Shown: positions 50,683 through 63,015, counted from the first letter of the stretch. The stretch is 64,000 nucleotides of DNA from Serratia proteamaculans (GCF_013337185.1 NZ_SWDE01000001.1:1302001-1366000), one strand, 5' to 3'. A program made the numbers and translations. Notes: generated by a model not told the origin, from the letters alone.

Positions 50683-53600
50683 TCAGTCATGCCGTGGCGG
50701 TGCCAGCACCTCGCGGTTGCCGTTGTGCCCCTGCTCGCTGACGATGCCCTGCGCTTCCATCTGTTCGATGATACGCGCGGCGCGGTTATAACCGATGCGG
50801 AACTGACGCTGTACGCCGGAGATAGAGGCACGGCGTTTATCCACCACAAACTCCACCGCCTGATCAAACAACGGATCCAGCTCTTCGTCACCGTCCAGAC
50901 CGCCGCCAGTTCCACCCTCACCGTCGTCACCGGCACTGAGGATACCCTCTTTATATTGAGGTCGCTCACGCGCTTTCCAATCCTTAACCACCGCATGCAC
51001 TTCCTGATCGCGCACAAATGCACCATGCACACGGACCGGAATCGAGGAGTTAGGGGCCAGATACAGCATGTCACCCATCCCCAGCAGGGATTCAGCACCG
51101 CCCTGATCGAGGATGGTACGGGAGTCAATCTTGCTGGACACGGTAAAGGCAATACGGGTCGGGATGTTGGCCTTGATAAGACCGGTGATCACATCCACCG
51201 ACGGACGCTGGGTTGCCAGCACCAGGTGGATCCCCGCTGCACGCGCTTTCTGCGCCAGACGAGCGATCAGTTCCTCAACCTTTTTGCCGACCGTCATGAT
51301 CAGATCGGCAAATTCGTCGACCATCACCACGATATAAGGCTCTTTCTCCAGTACCGGCGGCGTCATGTCCATGCTGTCGGTCGGTTTCCAGAACGGATCC
51401 GGGATCGGACGTCCCATGGCTTCGGCCTGATCGACGCGTTCGTTATAGCCGGCCAGGTTACGCACACCGAGCGCAGACATCAGCTTGTAGCGACGCTCCA
51501 TCTCGGCGACGCACCAACGCAGGGCATTAGCGGCGTCTTTCATGTCGGTGACCACATCCGTCAACAGGTGCGGAATACCTTCATAAACCGACAGCTCCAG
51601 CATTTTCGGGTCGATCATGATAAAGCGCACTTCTTTCGGCGTGGCCTTATACAAGATGCTCAGGATCATGGCATTGACCCCTACCGATTTACCGGAACCG
51701 GTGGTCCCTGCCACCAACAGATGCGGCATTTTCGCCAGGTCGGCCACCACCGGTTCGCCAGAAATATCTTTACCCAGGACAATGGCCAGCGGCGACGGAT
51801 TATCGCGGAATGCCGGGCAGTCCAGCACTTCTCGCAGATAGACCGTCTGACGTTTGACGTTAGGCAGTTCCAACCCGACGTAAGGCTTGCCGGGGATCAC
51901 TTCAACCACACGTACCGCAGAGGTTGACAGTGAACGCGCCAGGTCACGCGACAGGTTGGAAATGCGTGCAGCCTTGACGCCCGGAGCCAAATCCAGTTCG
52001 AAACGGGTGATGACCGGGCCTGGCAAAATATCTACCACGTCAGCTTTCACCCGATAATCGGCCAGGCTGGCCTCCACCAAACGCGCCTTTTGTTCCAACG
52101 CGAAGGAATCTACCGGCTCCACCTCTTTCGGGGCTTCGGTCAGCAAATCCAGCGTCGGCAACGGCGTGGTCGGTTTTTGCAACGGCATTTCGTTACGCAT
52201 CAGGAACGGGTGGATCAGGCTGTCCATTGCCGGCGGCTGCACGGCAGCAGGCTCCGGTTGCGCCACAGGCTGCTGATAGGCTGGCGGCTGTTGCTGCACG
52301 ACCGGTTGCTGCTGCGGCGATTGATAAGCCGGCTGCGCAGGCTGATAGGATTGTTGTACCGGCGGGGTCTGAGGCTGAGCCGACGACGGATAAACCGGCG
52401 CGGCTGGCTCAAACTGACCGAAAGGCACATCATCTTCACGCTCGCTTTGCAGCTCAATACGTTCTTCCAGCTGCGGCGACAGGGTGAAGAGTGGCTCAAC
52501 CGGGCCATCATCAACCAAATCATCCATCGGCGAGAAGCCGAACGCATTGCGTGTATCTACCGGCGTAGTTGACGCCACCGCTGGAGCGGCATCTGGCTGG
52601 CCATAGCGCTGGCTTTGCTGGGCGGCAAATGCCTGACGCAGCGCGGCCTCCTGCAGAGCAGCTTCATCATCCAGATTATCCGACGCAGACTCCTCACCGT
52701 AACGCTGGCTTTGCTGCTCGGCAAACGCCTGGCGCAACGCCGCTTCCTGCAGGGCTTCATCATCTGGTGAAAGATTATCAGCCTGTTGCAACGGCTCGTC
52801 GTCCTCACGGGTGCGCTGTTCCTGTTCGGCCATACGCTGCGAAGGCAGCTTGATGCCGTAGGAAGCCAGTTCACGCCGGGTCGGAATGCGCACCGGGTTC
52901 GGACGCGGCAATTCAGGGCCGAGGCCTTGCTTCACCTGTGAATTCGCGTCACTGGTGGCGCTAAAGGCCGGCATAAAGGTATTGGCGGCAACAGCACCGG
53001 CAATTGCCGTCGCTGCAGCGGGTGCCTGAGGTTTCGCGCTGCCAAAGGGTGAAACGGCAGGCTCGGCGGCACTGAAACCGGCCGGAGCACTGACATCAAC
53101 GTGATCACGCTGGGCGGCAGAGAAATCAAATGGAGAGCGGTCGTGCGACGGTGCTACGGCCGGAGCATCCCAATTGCCCATACGCGGCTCGTCGTCGTCC
53201 TGGTAAGGATCGATCGGACGCGTTGTTTTAGGCGTTGGTGTCTCTTCAGGGATCTCAAACGAGTACAGCGGCGGCGCGGTGTTTTCCGCTACCGCGCTCA
53301 TCGGATGCTGGTTTACCGAAGCCGGAGCCGCGGGTGCCGCAGTAACCGATGGAGCCTGAGCCACAACAGGTGCCGCCGTGGCCGGTGCGCTGGCTGGCGC
53401 CGGCGTAACAGGTGTGATATCCGCATCATCGTCATCATTAGCCCGCAGGCCGCTGAGCAACGGATCTTCGGCATCTTCCGCCGCCATTTTGGCGGTTTCC
53501 GTGACTGAAGGCGCCGAGAACAATACGTCATCTTCCGCTGCATTGGCCGCCGTCGCCGTGGCAGCCGCCGCAAGCGTGGCTTCCTTGTCTGCAGACTCGG

Positions 53601-54267
53601 GCTGCTCTTCGACGTAGCGGTCGTCATCGTCGTGATAACGATCTTCACGCCGTGAACGGTTGGTCATAAAGGTCGCCGTCCCCAGCACCACGCCGCCGAT
53701 ACGCTCGGCGATCACCAGCCAGGACCAACCGGTAAACAGTGTCAGCCCCGCAGCCCAAACGCACAGCAGCCCCAGGGTGGCGCCAATGCCGTTGAACCAT
53801 GGCAGCATGGCGTTGCTCAGCAAACTGCCGATCACACCGCCGGATGCGAAGTAATAGAGATCGTCGACATTCAATGCCGCCAGGCCACATGAAGTGAGCA
53901 CCAGCGCCAACGTGCCGATCAGGCGCAGTGAAAGCGCGAAATAGTCGATGTATTCGCCGCCGCCGCGCTGGCGATAAGCTGCCCAGCACAACACCAGCAT
54001 GATCGGTGGTATCGCATAGGCGAGTACCCCGAAGGTGAAGAACAATGTGTCGGCCATCCAGGCCCCGACGCCACCGCCCAGGTTATGAATAGGCTCATGC
54101 CACGCGGTCTGCGACCAGCTTGGATCAGACGGATTGAAACTGACCAAGGCAGCCATGAGGTATATGGCAAAAATGGCTACCACAATCAACACAGCTTCGA
54201 GCAAACGGCGGCCGCTGCTGAGTTTTCTCAAGGTAACTTCTTTATCTTCTGTATATTCCTGGCTCAA
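50683..54267 (-). CDS. ftsK: FtsK, DNA translocase and divisome protein
   Basis: Septal ATPase that pumps DNA toward dif and activates XerCD. 1,194 residues: N-terminal domain with four membrane segments (about 20-190), a long Pro/Gln/Ala-rich linker (about 200-680), the motor with Walker [18 protein letters not shown], and the C-terminal winged-helix gamma domain ([20 protein letters not shown]) that reads KOPS. The start is TTG at 54267, matching the E. coli protein start MSQEYxEDKEVTL. The linker contains a duplicated segment (DNA 52600-52763). Downstream of lrp. Confidence 0.97.
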   Translation of the reverse strand: MSQEYTEDKEVTLRKLSSGRRLLEAVLIVVAIFAIYLMAALVSFNPSDPSWSQTAWHEPIHNLGGGVGAWMADTLFFTFGVLAYAIPPIMLVLCWAAYRQRGGGEYIDYFALSLRLIGTLALVLTSCGLAALNVDDLYYFASGGVIGSLLSNAMLPWFNGIGATLGLLCVWAAGLTLFTGWSWLVIAERIGGVVLGTATFMTNRSRREDRYHDDDDRYVEEQPESADKEATLAAAATATAANAAEDDVLFSAPSVTETAKMAAEDAEDPLLSGLRANDDDDADITPVTPAPASAPATAAPVVAQAPSVTAAPAAPASVNQHPMSAVAENTAPPLYSFEIPEETPTPKTTRPIDPYQDDDEPRMGNWDAPAVAPSHDRSPFDFSAAQRDHVDVSAPAGFSAAEPAVSPFGSAKPQAPAAATAIAGAVAANTFMPAFSATSDANSQVKQGLGPELPRPNPVRIPTRRELASYGIKLPSQRMAEQEQRTREDDEPLQQADNLSPDDEALQEAALRQAFAEQQSQRYGEESASDNLDDEAALQEAALRQAFAAQQSQRYGQPDAAPAVASTTPVDTRNAFGFSPMDDLVDDGPVEPLFTLSPQLEERIELQSEREDDVPFGQFEPAAPVYPSSAQPQTPPVQQSYQPAQPAYQSPQQQPVVQQQPPAYQQPVAQPEPAAVQPPAMDSLIHPFLMRNEMPLQKPTTPLPTLDLLTEAPKEVEPVDSFALEQKARLVEASLADYRVKADVVDILPGPVITRFELDLAPGVKAARISNLSRDLARSLSTSAVRVVEVIPGKPYVGLELPNVKRQTVYLREVLDCPAFRDNPSPLAIVLGKDISGEPVVADLAKMPHLLVAGTTGSGKSVGVNAMILSILYKATPKEVRFIMIDPKMLELSVYEGIPHLLTDVVTDMKDAANALRWCVAEMERRYKLMSALGVRNLAGYNERVDQAEAMGRPIPDPFWKPTDSMDMTPPVLEKEPYIVVMVDEFADLIMTVGKKVEELIARLAQKARAAGIHLVLATQRPSVDVITGLIKANIPTRIAFTVSSKIDSRTILDQGGAESLLGMGDMLYLAPNSSIPVRVHGAFVRDQEVHAVVKDWKARERPQYKEGILSAGDDGEGGTGGGLDGDEELDPLFDQAVEFVVDKRRASISGVQRQFRIGYNRAARIIEQMEAQGIVSEQGHNGNREVLAPPRHD
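52600..52763 (-). repeat. Imperfect tandem repeat in the FtsK linker
   Basis: Two copies of about 68 bp encode [20 protein letters not shown] and [21 protein letters not shown]. coli FtsK has an equivalent duplicated ARQFAQTQQQRY segment, so this is a family trait. Confidence 0.8.
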
Positions 54268-54306
54268 GAAAGGCTCTCCAGGTTCCTGTTAGCTGACATA
54301 GCAACA

Positions 54307-54329
54307 GCGCCGAGAAGCTTTCCCGGCGC
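54307..54329 (-). terminator. Hairpin between lrp and ftsK
   Basis: GCGCCG / CGGCGC stem with an AAGCTT-containing loop. The T-tract is weak. Possible partial terminator of lrp. Confidence 0.35.
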
Positions 54330-54387
54330 CGAAACTGTATGAATAAACAGGAGTGTAACCAATTTAATCAGGTTTTGCACCTGCACC

Positions 54388-54882
54388 CTACCGTGTTTTG
54401 ATAACCAGACGGTTACTCTGTTTCACTTCTTCCATTACCACGTACGTACGGGTGTCGTTAACCCCCGGCAGACGCAGCAAGGTTTCACCGAGCAACTTAC
54501 GGTAAGCCGACATATCCGGCACGCGGGTTTTCAACAGATAGTCGAAATCACCGGACACCAGATGACACTCCTGAATTTCTTCAAGTTTCTGTACTGCCGA
54601 GTTGAATTGCTCAAACACATCCGGCGCACCGCGGTTCAACGTGATTTCTACGAAGACCAGCAGGGACGCATCCAGATAATGCGGGTTGAGCAAAGCGGTA
54701 TAACCATGAATAAAACCCTGGCGCTCGAGGCGGCGCACACGTTCTAAACATGGGGTTGGGGATAACCCCACGCGCTTGGAAAGCTCAACGTTCGAAATAC
54801 GCCCATCCTTCTGCAGCTCGTTCAGGATATTGCGGTCGATACGGTCGAGATCTTTACCCGGGCGTTTCTTATTGTCTGCCAT
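54388..54882 (-). CDS. lrp: Lrp, leucine-responsive global regulator
   Basis: AsnC/Lrp-family octameric regulator of amino-acid metabolism. 164 residues from the ATG at 54882 (MADNKKRPGKDLDRIDRNIL); the frame's 13 upstream codons are not conserved. Helix-turn-helix SNVELSKRVGLSPTPCLERVRRLE at about 30-53, then the RAM ligand domain. Near identical to E. coli Lrp. Divergent from trxB. Confidence 0.98.
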   Translation of the reverse strand: MADNKKRPGKDLDRIDRNILNELQKDGRISNVELSKRVGLSPTPCLERVRRLERQGFIHGYTALLNPHYLDASLLVFVEITLNRGAPDVFEQFNSAVQKLEEIQECHLVSGDFDYLLKTRVPDMSAYRKLLGETLLRLPGVNDTRTYVVMEEVKQSNRLVIKTR

Positions 54883-55303
54883 TATTATTGTCTCTCTTAT
54901 TTTCTTCCCTGCACTTGCCACACCCTAACCAACGTCAATGTGTAAGGGTTCGTTCCAAGCGAAGACCCAATGCCTGTCATATGCTTCACTACCATCATCT
55001 CCCCTGGTGCAGCCTGTCTGTCAAACCCTGCACCGGGTAGTTAAATGACGTTATCGCAAGAAGAATTCCCCCGCTTGCGCGCTGTCCCCTCACCTGCCAC
55101 ACGAAGCTTCAGCAACGGCGTAAAATTCTGCACCAACGCTGTAAATACGTACGATTTACTGTAGGGACAGGGATAATTTCTTCTTCCTATGATGTTTTCG
55201 CAAATGCGCAGCGGATTGTCAAAGTAAAAGAAGCAAAATCAGAAGAACGTACCGTCATGAAAAGTTAGCACCCCGTTTTTAGTTATGAATCGCTGGCTTA
55301 AAA

Positions 55304-55342
55304 AGCCCGCATTCAAGGGGCTTAAACCCGCTTAACGGGCTG
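55304..55342. repeat. Overlapping alternative hairpins
   Basis: AGCCCG (55305-55310) can pair with GGGCT (55319-55323) or with CGGGCT (55337-55342), and an inner CCCG / CGGG pair competes. On the minus strand AAGCCC / GGGCTT is followed by TTTT, terminator-like. The arrangement resembles an attenuator. Confidence 0.4.
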
Positions 55343-55390
55343 TTTCCGGTCAATTGAATAGAGAGCGCCGATGAGTGGCTTCCATAAGTT

Positions 55391-55429
55391 AAATTGCTGC
55401 GTTTTACGCTCGCTTTAGCAGCAATTTAA
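55391..55429. repeat. 11-bp perfect inverted repeat upstream of trxB
   Basis: TAAATTGCTGC (55391-55401) and GCAGCAATTTA (55419-55429) with a 17-nt spacer. Operator, cruciform or hairpin; function unknown. Confidence 0.5.
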
Positions 55430-55465
55430 TAATTAATAGGTAATGGCTATCAAACAAATCGTTAA

Positions 55466-56521
<1,056 letters not shown>

Positions 56522-56542
56522 CGGCATCCTGCATCATCCTGA

Positions 56543-56569
56543 AAAGCGGCTATCACAGCCGCTTTTTTT
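56543..56569 (+). terminator. Rho-independent terminator of trxB
   Basis: AAAGCGGC-TATCACA-GCCGCTTT stem-loop followed by a run of T. Confidence 0.92.
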
Positions 56570-56600
56570 GTACCTGGCAGTTAAATCCGGCGGTTATTCG

Positions 56601-57488
56601 ATGCACAATCTTCTCCACTGGCGTCTGTTGGTTGCAGTGGCCGACAGCGGCAAAATCACTCAAGCGGCGCGTCAATGTGGCATGACCCAATCCGCCGCCA
56701 GTCAGGCCATCGCTCAGTTGGAAGACCAACTGCAAACTCTGCTGCTGGTTCGCCTGCCGCATAGCGTTGTGCTAACCCAGAGCGGTGAACAGATTGTCAT
56801 GCACGCTCGTGCCATGCTGGCCGAACTCGATACGATCCAACACTACGCGCAACAGGCCAAAAGCGCTCACGTTGGCAAAATACGCCTGGCCAGCTTTCCC
56901 TCTGCGTTTTCCCTGTTGCTGCCACCGTTATTACGTCAATTCCGTCGACGTTACCCCGCCATTGAGCTGATTCAGTTGGAAGGTACCGATCTGGAAGTCG
57001 AAAATTGGCTGGCGCAGGAGACCGCTGACGTCGGAGTGGTGTTGAACCCGGCGCCAGAAAGGCAGAGTTACCCATTGGGGCAGGATCGGTGGCTGGCAGT
57101 GACCGCCAGTCACCATCCCCTGGCCAGAGGACGGCAACCGGTGGAGTTCAGCACACTGGCCAAACTGCCCTTTGTTCTGGCTACGGGCGGCTGCTATCTC
57201 AATGCGCAACTGTTGGCGCAACAGGCCGGGTTGGCACTGGCGGATGTACGCGCAACCGTCAGTGACTGGGGCACCGCGCTGACATTGGTGCGTGAAGGGG
57301 TCGGCGTATCGCTGATACCGGCGTCGGTCATACCAACCGATACTCCAGGTCTTTGTGCCCTGCCGCTATCCGCGCCGCTATACCGTCATTTTGGTCTGGT
57401 GTGCTCATTAAGCGGTGCAAGTTCAGCACCGGTGCAAGCCCTGCTGCAGTACCTGCAGGATCGTCTGGCGCTGCCCGTTATTAGCTGA
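56601..57488 (+). CDS. LysR-family transcriptional regulator
   Basis: 295 residues from the ATG at 56601 (MHNLLHWRLLVAVADSGKIT); an upstream in-frame TTG lies inside the trxB terminator. N-terminal winged HTH with TQAARQCGMTQSAASQAIAQLE at about 20-41, then a periplasmic-binding-like effector domain (about 90-290). The ribosome site is weak (GGCGG). Followed in the same direction by a GST gene, 95 bp away. Neither gene is between trxB and cydD in E. coli. Target and ligand unknown. Confidence 0.9.
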   Translation: MHNLLHWRLLVAVADSGKITQAARQCGMTQSAASQAIAQLEDQLQTLLLVRLPHSVVLTQSGEQIVMHARAMLAELDTIQHYAQQAKSAHVGKIRLASFPSAFSLLLPPLLRQFRRRYPAIELIQLEGTDLEVENWLAQETADVGVVLNPAPERQSYPLGQDRWLAVTASHHPLARGRQPVEFSTLAKLPFVLATGGCYLNAQLLAQQAGLALADVRATVSDWGTALTLVREGVGVSLIPASVIPTDTPGLCALPLSAPLYRHFGLVCSLSGASSAPVQALLQYLQDRLALPVIS

Positions 57489-57583
57489 GCTGATAACAGG
57501 TTTCTGATATTTTAATTTTTCAGTGGGTAGCACCGACGACATTCTGACGATCAAGCGATTTCGCTTCTTAGCCAGGAACTGCC

Positions 57584-58201
57584 ATGAAACTCTACTTTGC
57601 CCCCAATACCTGTTCGCTCTCCCCACATATCGTTTTACGAGAATTGGGGTTGCCGTTCGAACTGATCCGAGTCAATAACCGCACCAAACGCAGCGCCGAC
57701 GGCCAGGACTTTTATCAGGTAAATCCCAAAGGCTACGTCGCCGCCCTGATGCTGGACGACGGACGGGTGATTACCGAAGGTGCTGCAATCGTACAATATT
57801 TAGCGGATCTGCGCCCCGACGCCGCATTGGCCCCTCCAGCAGCGTCTTTCGAACGGGTACGTCTACAGGAATGGCTGAACTTCATTACCAGCGAGATCCA
57901 CGCGGGTTCCAGCCCATTGTTCAACTCGGCATTACCGGAAGAGGTCAAAACACTGTTTCGCGACAAGCTGCGTCGCCGCCTCTATTACCTTGCCCAGATG
58001 CTGGACGAACAGCCTTTCCTGCTGGGTGAATGCTTTAGCGTAGCGGATGCCTATTTATTTACCGTGCTGCGTTGGATGGCCCAGTTTTCTATCGAACTGA
58101 AAGACTGGCCATCGTTAACCCGATATATAGCGCTGATCGCCCAACGAAAATCGGTCCAGGCCGCCCTGGCCGCGGAAGCAGCGAGTCAGGAGGTGAACTA
58201 A
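57584..58201 (+). CDS. gst: Beta-class glutathione S-transferase
   Basis: 205 residues, closest in pattern to E. coli GstA. The thioredoxin-fold N-domain begins MKLYFAPNTCSLSPHIVLRE with the beta-class cysteine C10; the glutathione-site TEGAAIVQYLAD follows, then an all-helical C-domain ending VADAYLFTVLRW. It conjugates or binds glutathione adducts; the substrate is unknown. Downstream of a lysR gene that may regulate it. Confidence 0.9.
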   Translation: MKLYFAPNTCSLSPHIVLRELGLPFELIRVNNRTKRSADGQDFYQVNPKGYVAALMLDDGRVITEGAAIVQYLADLRPDAALAPPAASFERVRLQEWLNFITSEIHAGSSPLFNSALPEEVKTLFRDKLRRRLYYLAQMLDEQPFLLGECFSVADAYLFTVLRWMAQFSIELKDWPSLTRYIALIAQRKSVQAALAAEAASQEVN

Positions 58202-58377
58202 CCCGGTTACCGCCGTCTGTTATAGCGATATTTGACCGCTTTATTATTTTCAGTCTGCCGGGTGAAGAGGTAACATTGGCCTTCACTTGTTCGCTTCAGG
58301 TTGGGGCAAACACTTTTTTTAACAGTACGTTAACCTTGTCTGTAACAACAGGCGCCGGCGACGCAGACTCATATCTG

Positions 58378-60144
58378 ATGAAAAAAACCAGACAGCAACA
58401 GTTAACCCGTTGGCTCAAAACTCAGAGCACCCTGGCGCAGCGTTGGTTGCGCCTTTCCATGTTGTTGGGGCTGATAAGCGGCGTTTTGATCGTCGCACAG
58501 GCATGGCTGTTGGCCGCCCTGCTCCACGCCCTGATTATCGAACACGCCCCGCGTGAACAGCTGATCCCCTCGTTTATCTGGCTGGCTGCCGCTTTCGCAC
58601 TGCGAGCGGTGTTGAGTTGGCTACGTGAGCGCGTCGGTTTTATCTGCGGGCAGGTGATCCGCCAGCGTATGCGTCAACAGGTGCTGGATAAACTGCAACA
58701 GCTCGGCCCGGCCTGGATCCAGGGCAAGCCGGCCGGCAGTTGGGCCAGCATCATCGTCGAACAAATCGAAGATATGCAGGATTACTACTCCCGCTATCTG
58801 CCGCAGATGTACCTGGCGGTGTTTATCCCGGTGCTGATCCTGATTACCGTCTTCCCGATCAACTGGGCTGCCGGTCTGATCCTGTTGACCACCGCGCCGC
58901 TGATCCCAATGTTTATGGCGCTGGTCGGTATGGGTGCCGCCGATGCCAACCGTCGAAACTTTGTGGCCTTGGCACGGCTGAGCGGTAATTTTCTCGACCG
59001 CCTGCGCGGGCTGGATACGCTGCGCCTGTTCAACCGGGCTGAAGCAGAAACCGCGCAGATCGCCAAATCGTCCGAGGACTTCCGCAGCCGCACCATGGAA
59101 GTACTGCGGTTGGCATTCCTGTCCTCGGCAGTATTGGAATTCTTTGCCTCTATCTCCATCGCCGTGGTGGCGGTCTATTTCGGTTTCTCCTTCCTTGGCG
59201 AACTTAATTTCGGCAGCTACGGCACCGGCGTCACGCTGTTTGCCGGTTTCCTGGTGCTGATCCTGGCTCCGGAGTTCTTCCAACCTCTGCGTGACCTGGG
59301 GGCTTTCTACCATGCCAAGGCGCAGGCGGTGGGCGCAGCAGAAGCGCTGGAAACCTTCCTCAGCGCCGAAGGCGAGCAAATGGGCAGCGGCACACAACGG
59401 CTTGATACCGATGCGCCGCTGGAACTGCAGGCGCAGGATTTGGAGATCCTGTCACCGAATGGCGTACTGCTGGCCGGTCCACTGAGTTTCACCCTGCCGG
59501 CGAACCAGCGCATTGCCCTGGTCGGGTTGAGCGGTGCCGGTAAAAGCTCGCTGCTGAATCTGCTGCTCGGCTTTCTGCCCTATCGTGGTTCATTGACCGT
59601 CAATGGAATCGAACTGCGGGAGTTGGCGGCCGAAGGCTGGCGTCAGCAGCTTGGCTGGGTAGGTCAAAACCCGCACCTGCCGGCTCAGACGCTGCGGGCT
59701 AATATTCTGCTGGGGAACCCGCAGGCCAGCGAAGCCCAGTTGCAACAGGCGGTGGAGCAAGCCTACGTCGGCGAGATCCTGCCGAATTTGCCGCAAGGAT
59801 TAGAGACTGAAGTGGGCGATAACGCCGCCCGCTTATCCGTCGGCCAGGCTCAACGCGTGGCCGTAGCCCGGGCGCTCATCAGTCCGCGCCGTTTACTGCT
59901 GCTCGATGAACCGGCCGCCAGTCTTGACGCCCACAGCGAACGGCGGGTGATGCAGGCGCTGAATGTCGCCTCGCACCAACAAACCACCCTGCTGGTCACC
60001 CACCAGTTGGAAGATACCGAAGATTACGACCAGATTTGGGTGATGGAAGGTGGGCAGATCGTTCAGCAAGGCGATTACGCCACGCTGAGTGCTCAACCGG
60101 GCCTGTTTGCCAATCTGATCGCACACCGCAGCGGGGATCTCTAA
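58378..60144 (+). CDS. cydD: CydD, subunit of the cysteine/glutathione ABC exporter
   Basis: Half-transporter that with CydC exports reduced thiols and supports cytochrome bd assembly. I start at the ATG at 58378 (MKKTRQQQLTRWLKTQSTLA), giving 588 residues, exactly the E. coli length; the open frame reaches 102 codons further into the gst gene in another reading frame. Six membrane segments, Walker A GLSGAGKSS, signature LSVGQAQRVAVARALI and Walker B LLLLDEPAASLD. Confidence 0.96.
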   Translation: MKKTRQQQLTRWLKTQSTLAQRWLRLSMLLGLISGVLIVAQAWLLAALLHALIIEHAPREQLIPSFIWLAAAFALRAVLSWLRERVGFICGQVIRQRMRQQVLDKLQQLGPAWIQGKPAGSWASIIVEQIEDMQDYYSRYLPQMYLAVFIPVLILITVFPINWAAGLILLTTAPLIPMFMALVGMGAADANRRNFVALARLSGNFLDRLRGLDTLRLFNRAEAETAQIAKSSEDFRSRTMEVLRLAFLSSAVLEFFASISIAVVAVYFGFSFLGELNFGSYGTGVTLFAGFLVLILAPEFFQPLRDLGAFYHAKAQAVGAAEALETFLSAEGEQMGSGTQRLDTDAPLELQAQDLEILSPNGVLLAGPLSFTLPANQRIALVGLSGAGKSSLLNLLLGFLPYRGSLTVNGIELRELAAEGWRQQLGWVGQNPHLPAQTLRANILLGNPQASEAQLQQAVEQAYVGEILPNLPQGLETEVGDNAARLSVGQAQRVAVARALISPRRLLLLDEPAASLDAHSERRVMQALNVASHQQTTLLVTHQLEDTEDYDQIWVMEGGQIVQQGDYATLSAQPGLFANLIAHRSGDL

Positions 60145-60146
60145 TC

Positions 60147-61883
60147 ATGCGCGTTTTGCTGCCGTTTCTGGCGCTATACCGTCGTCACAGCCTGCTGATT
60201 TGTTTGGGCATCGTGCTGGCCATCGTCACTCTGCTGGCCAGCATCGGCCTGCTGGCACTCTCCGGCTGGTTCCTCGCCGCGTCGGCCCTGGCCGGGCTGG
60301 CCGGTTTGTTTACCTTCAACTATATGCTGCCGGCCGCCGGTGTCAGGGGTGCCGCCATTTTCCGCACCGCCGGGCGCTACGCCGAACGCGTAGTCAGCCA
60401 CGATGCCACTTTCCGCGTGCTGTCCCATCTGCGGGTGTTTACCTTTAAAAAGATCCTGCCGCTGTCGCCGGGCGGTATTGCTCGCTTCCGCCAGGCCGAT
60501 CTGCTTAATCGCCTGGTGGCGGATGTCGATACGCTGGATCATTTATACCTGCGGGTGATATCCCCGCTGATCAGCGCCGCCGCCGTGATTGTGGTGGTGA
60601 CCTATGGCCTGAGCTGGCTGGACACCACGCTGGCCCTGACGCTGGGCGGCATTCTGCTGTTGTTGCTGCTGTTGGTGCCACCGGTGTTTTATCGTGCCGG
60701 TAAGCCGATTGGCGGTCAGTTGACCGCACTGCGCGGTCAGTACCGTACCGATTTGACCGCCTGGCTGCAGGGCCAGGCCGAACTGGTGGTGTTCGGTGCC
60801 GTTGAAAGCTTCCGCACCGATCTGGATACCACCGAGCAGCGCTGGCAGCGCCGCCAATGGCAACAGGCTTCGCTGGGTGGCATAGCACAGGCACTGATGA
60901 TACTGGCCAGTGGCCTGACGGTCACTTTGATGCTGTGGCTCACCGCGGCGGGCGTCGGCGGTGATAGCCAACCCGGTGCGCTGATTGCGCTGTTCGTATT
61001 TGCCGCGCTGGCCTCGTTTGAAGCGCTGATGCCGGTGGCCGGTGCCTTCCAGCATCTGGGTCAGGTGATCGCTTCCGCCACGCGGGTGAAACAGGTCATC
61101 GACCGGCAGCCGGAAGTGACCTTCCCGACCCATGGCCCGGCGGCCGAGGGCGTTGCCACGCTGAGCCTGCAACAGCTCACTTTCACTTACCCAGACCAGC
61201 CGCTGCCGGTCTTGCAGGATGTCACACTGGAGATTGCCGCCGGCGAACACATTGCGCTACTCGGGCGTACTGGCTGCGGCAAATCGACCCTGCTGCAGTT
61301 GCTAACCCGCGCCTGGAACGCCGACAGCGGTCAGGTGCTGCTCAATGGCCAGCCACTGAGCGCTTACGATGAAACCACGCTGCGCCAGATGACCACCGTG
61401 GTCAGCCAACGGGTGCATATTTTCAGCGATACGCTGCGTGAGAACCTGCGCATCGCCGCGCCTGCAGCGACCGATGAACAATTGCGCGAAGTATTGCAGC
61501 AGGTCGGCCTGGACAAGCTGCTGGATAACGAAGGGCTGAACGCCTGGCTGGGAGATGGCGGTCGCCAGCTTTCCGGCGGGGAGCAGCGCCGTCTGGGCAT
61601 TGCCCGCGCGCTGTTGCATCAGGCACCGTTACTGTTGCTCGATGAACCGACCGAAGGCCTGGACGCCGAAACCGAACAACAGATCCTGGCGCTGCTGCGC
61701 CGGCACTGCCGGGGTAAAACGCTGATCCTGGTGACCCACCGTCTGTATGGGCTGGAGCACCTGGACCGCATCTGCGTGATGGATGGCGGCCAGATTGTCG
61801 AACAAGGCGATCATCTGACCCTGATGCGTCAACAGGGGCGTTATGCCCACTTCCGCCAACGTATCAGTGGCATACCGCTGTAA
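60147..61883 (+). CDS. cydC: CydC, subunit of the cysteine/glutathione ABC exporter
   Basis: Partner of CydD. 578 residues from the ATG at 60147 (MRVLLPFLALYRRHSLLICL), 2 bp after the cydD stop; the frame's upstream codons lie within cydD. Membrane domain with LSGWFLAASALAGLAGLFTF, Walker A GRTGCGKSTLL, signature LSGGEQRRLGIARALL and Walker B LLLLDEPTEGLD. Confidence 0.97.
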   Translation: MRVLLPFLALYRRHSLLICLGIVLAIVTLLASIGLLALSGWFLAASALAGLAGLFTFNYMLPAAGVRGAAIFRTAGRYAERVVSHDATFRVLSHLRVFTFKKILPLSPGGIARFRQADLLNRLVADVDTLDHLYLRVISPLISAAAVIVVVTYGLSWLDTTLALTLGGILLLLLLLVPPVFYRAGKPIGGQLTALRGQYRTDLTAWLQGQAELVVFGAVESFRTDLDTTEQRWQRRQWQQASLGGIAQALMILASGLTVTLMLWLTAAGVGGDSQPGALIALFVFAALASFEALMPVAGAFQHLGQVIASATRVKQVIDRQPEVTFPTHGPAAEGVATLSLQQLTFTYPDQPLPVLQDVTLEIAAGEHIALLGRTGCGKSTLLQLLTRAWNADSGQVLLNGQPLSAYDETTLRQMTTVVSQRVHIFSDTLRENLRIAAPAATDEQLREVLQQVGLDKLLDNEGLNAWLGDGGRQLSGGEQRRLGIARALLHQAPLLLLDEPTEGLDAETEQQILALLRRHCRGKTLILVTHRLYGLEHLDRICVMDGGQIVEQGDHLTLMRQQGRYAHFRQRISGIPL

Positions 61884-61913
61884 AATGGCCTGTAGAGGAC
61901 GCTGAGACCTTTT

Positions 61914-62639
61914 ATGCGCATAGTTAAGCTGTCACCGCATTCACTGGCGTTCCCCTCTCCTGAGGGCGCGCTGCGCGATCCTAACGGTCTGCTGGCTATT
62001 GGCGGCGATTTGACTGCGCCGCGCTTGCTGGCTGCTTATGAGCGCGGTATTTTCCCCTGGTTTTCACCGGGGGAAGCCATTCTGTGGTGGTCGCCTGACC
62101 CACGCGCTGTATTGTTCCCGGCCGAGCGCCATATCAGCCGCAGTCTGAAACGCTTTCTGCGCAGTAATCCCTTTCGCGTGACGCTGAATCACGACTTTGC
62201 CGCGGTGATCGCCGCCTGCGCCGACCGACCGGAAGAAGGCACCTGGATTGGCCCGGAAGTACAGCGCGCTTATTTGCATCTGCACCGCCTTGGCTTCGCT
62301 CATTCAATCGAGGTATGGCAGGGTGACGAACTGGTCGGGGGCATGTACGGCGTGGCTCAGGGCGCGCTATTCTGCGGCGAATCCATGTTTAGCCGTACCA
62401 CCAACGCCTCCAAGTGCGCCCTGATGACTTTTTGCCGTCATTTTGCCGCTTATGGCGGAGAATTGATTGACTGTCAGGTGCTTAACGCTCACACTGCCAC
62501 GCTGGGAGCGAAAGAGATCCCCCGAAGACAATTTTTGCAGCAGCTCAGCCAACTTCAGCGCAAGCCATTAGCGCCAGAATGCTGGGCACCGCAAGTGTTA
62601 CCCCCACAGCAGGTTGAACCACCCTCCCCAACAAACTAA
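61914..62639 (+). CDS. aat: Leucyl/phenylalanyl-tRNA-protein transferase
   Basis: N-end-rule enzyme that adds Leu or Phe to proteins with N-terminal Arg or Lys, marking them for ClpAPS. 241 residues with [21 protein letters not shown] near residue 48 and [20 protein letters not shown]. 30 bp after cydC; clpA is close by, in keeping with function. Confidence 0.96.
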
Positions 62640-62727
62640 TTTTGCGGAAACGGTGCAATGTTCACCGACACTTCTTTACATAATGTGGGTTTTTCGGCAT
62701 TATCTTGCCGGTTAAAAACTAAGGTAG

Positions 62728-62964
<237 letters not shown>

Positions 62965-63015
62965 TCGGCTCACTCGTCGCCAGCCGATGGCGGCACCGAG
63001 GATGTAATGCCTCCG

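Noticed and set aside
50689-51927. 412-codon open frame antisense to ftsK
   Set aside because: Antisense to the conserved FtsK motor domain. Arg/His-rich translation with no recognisable domain.
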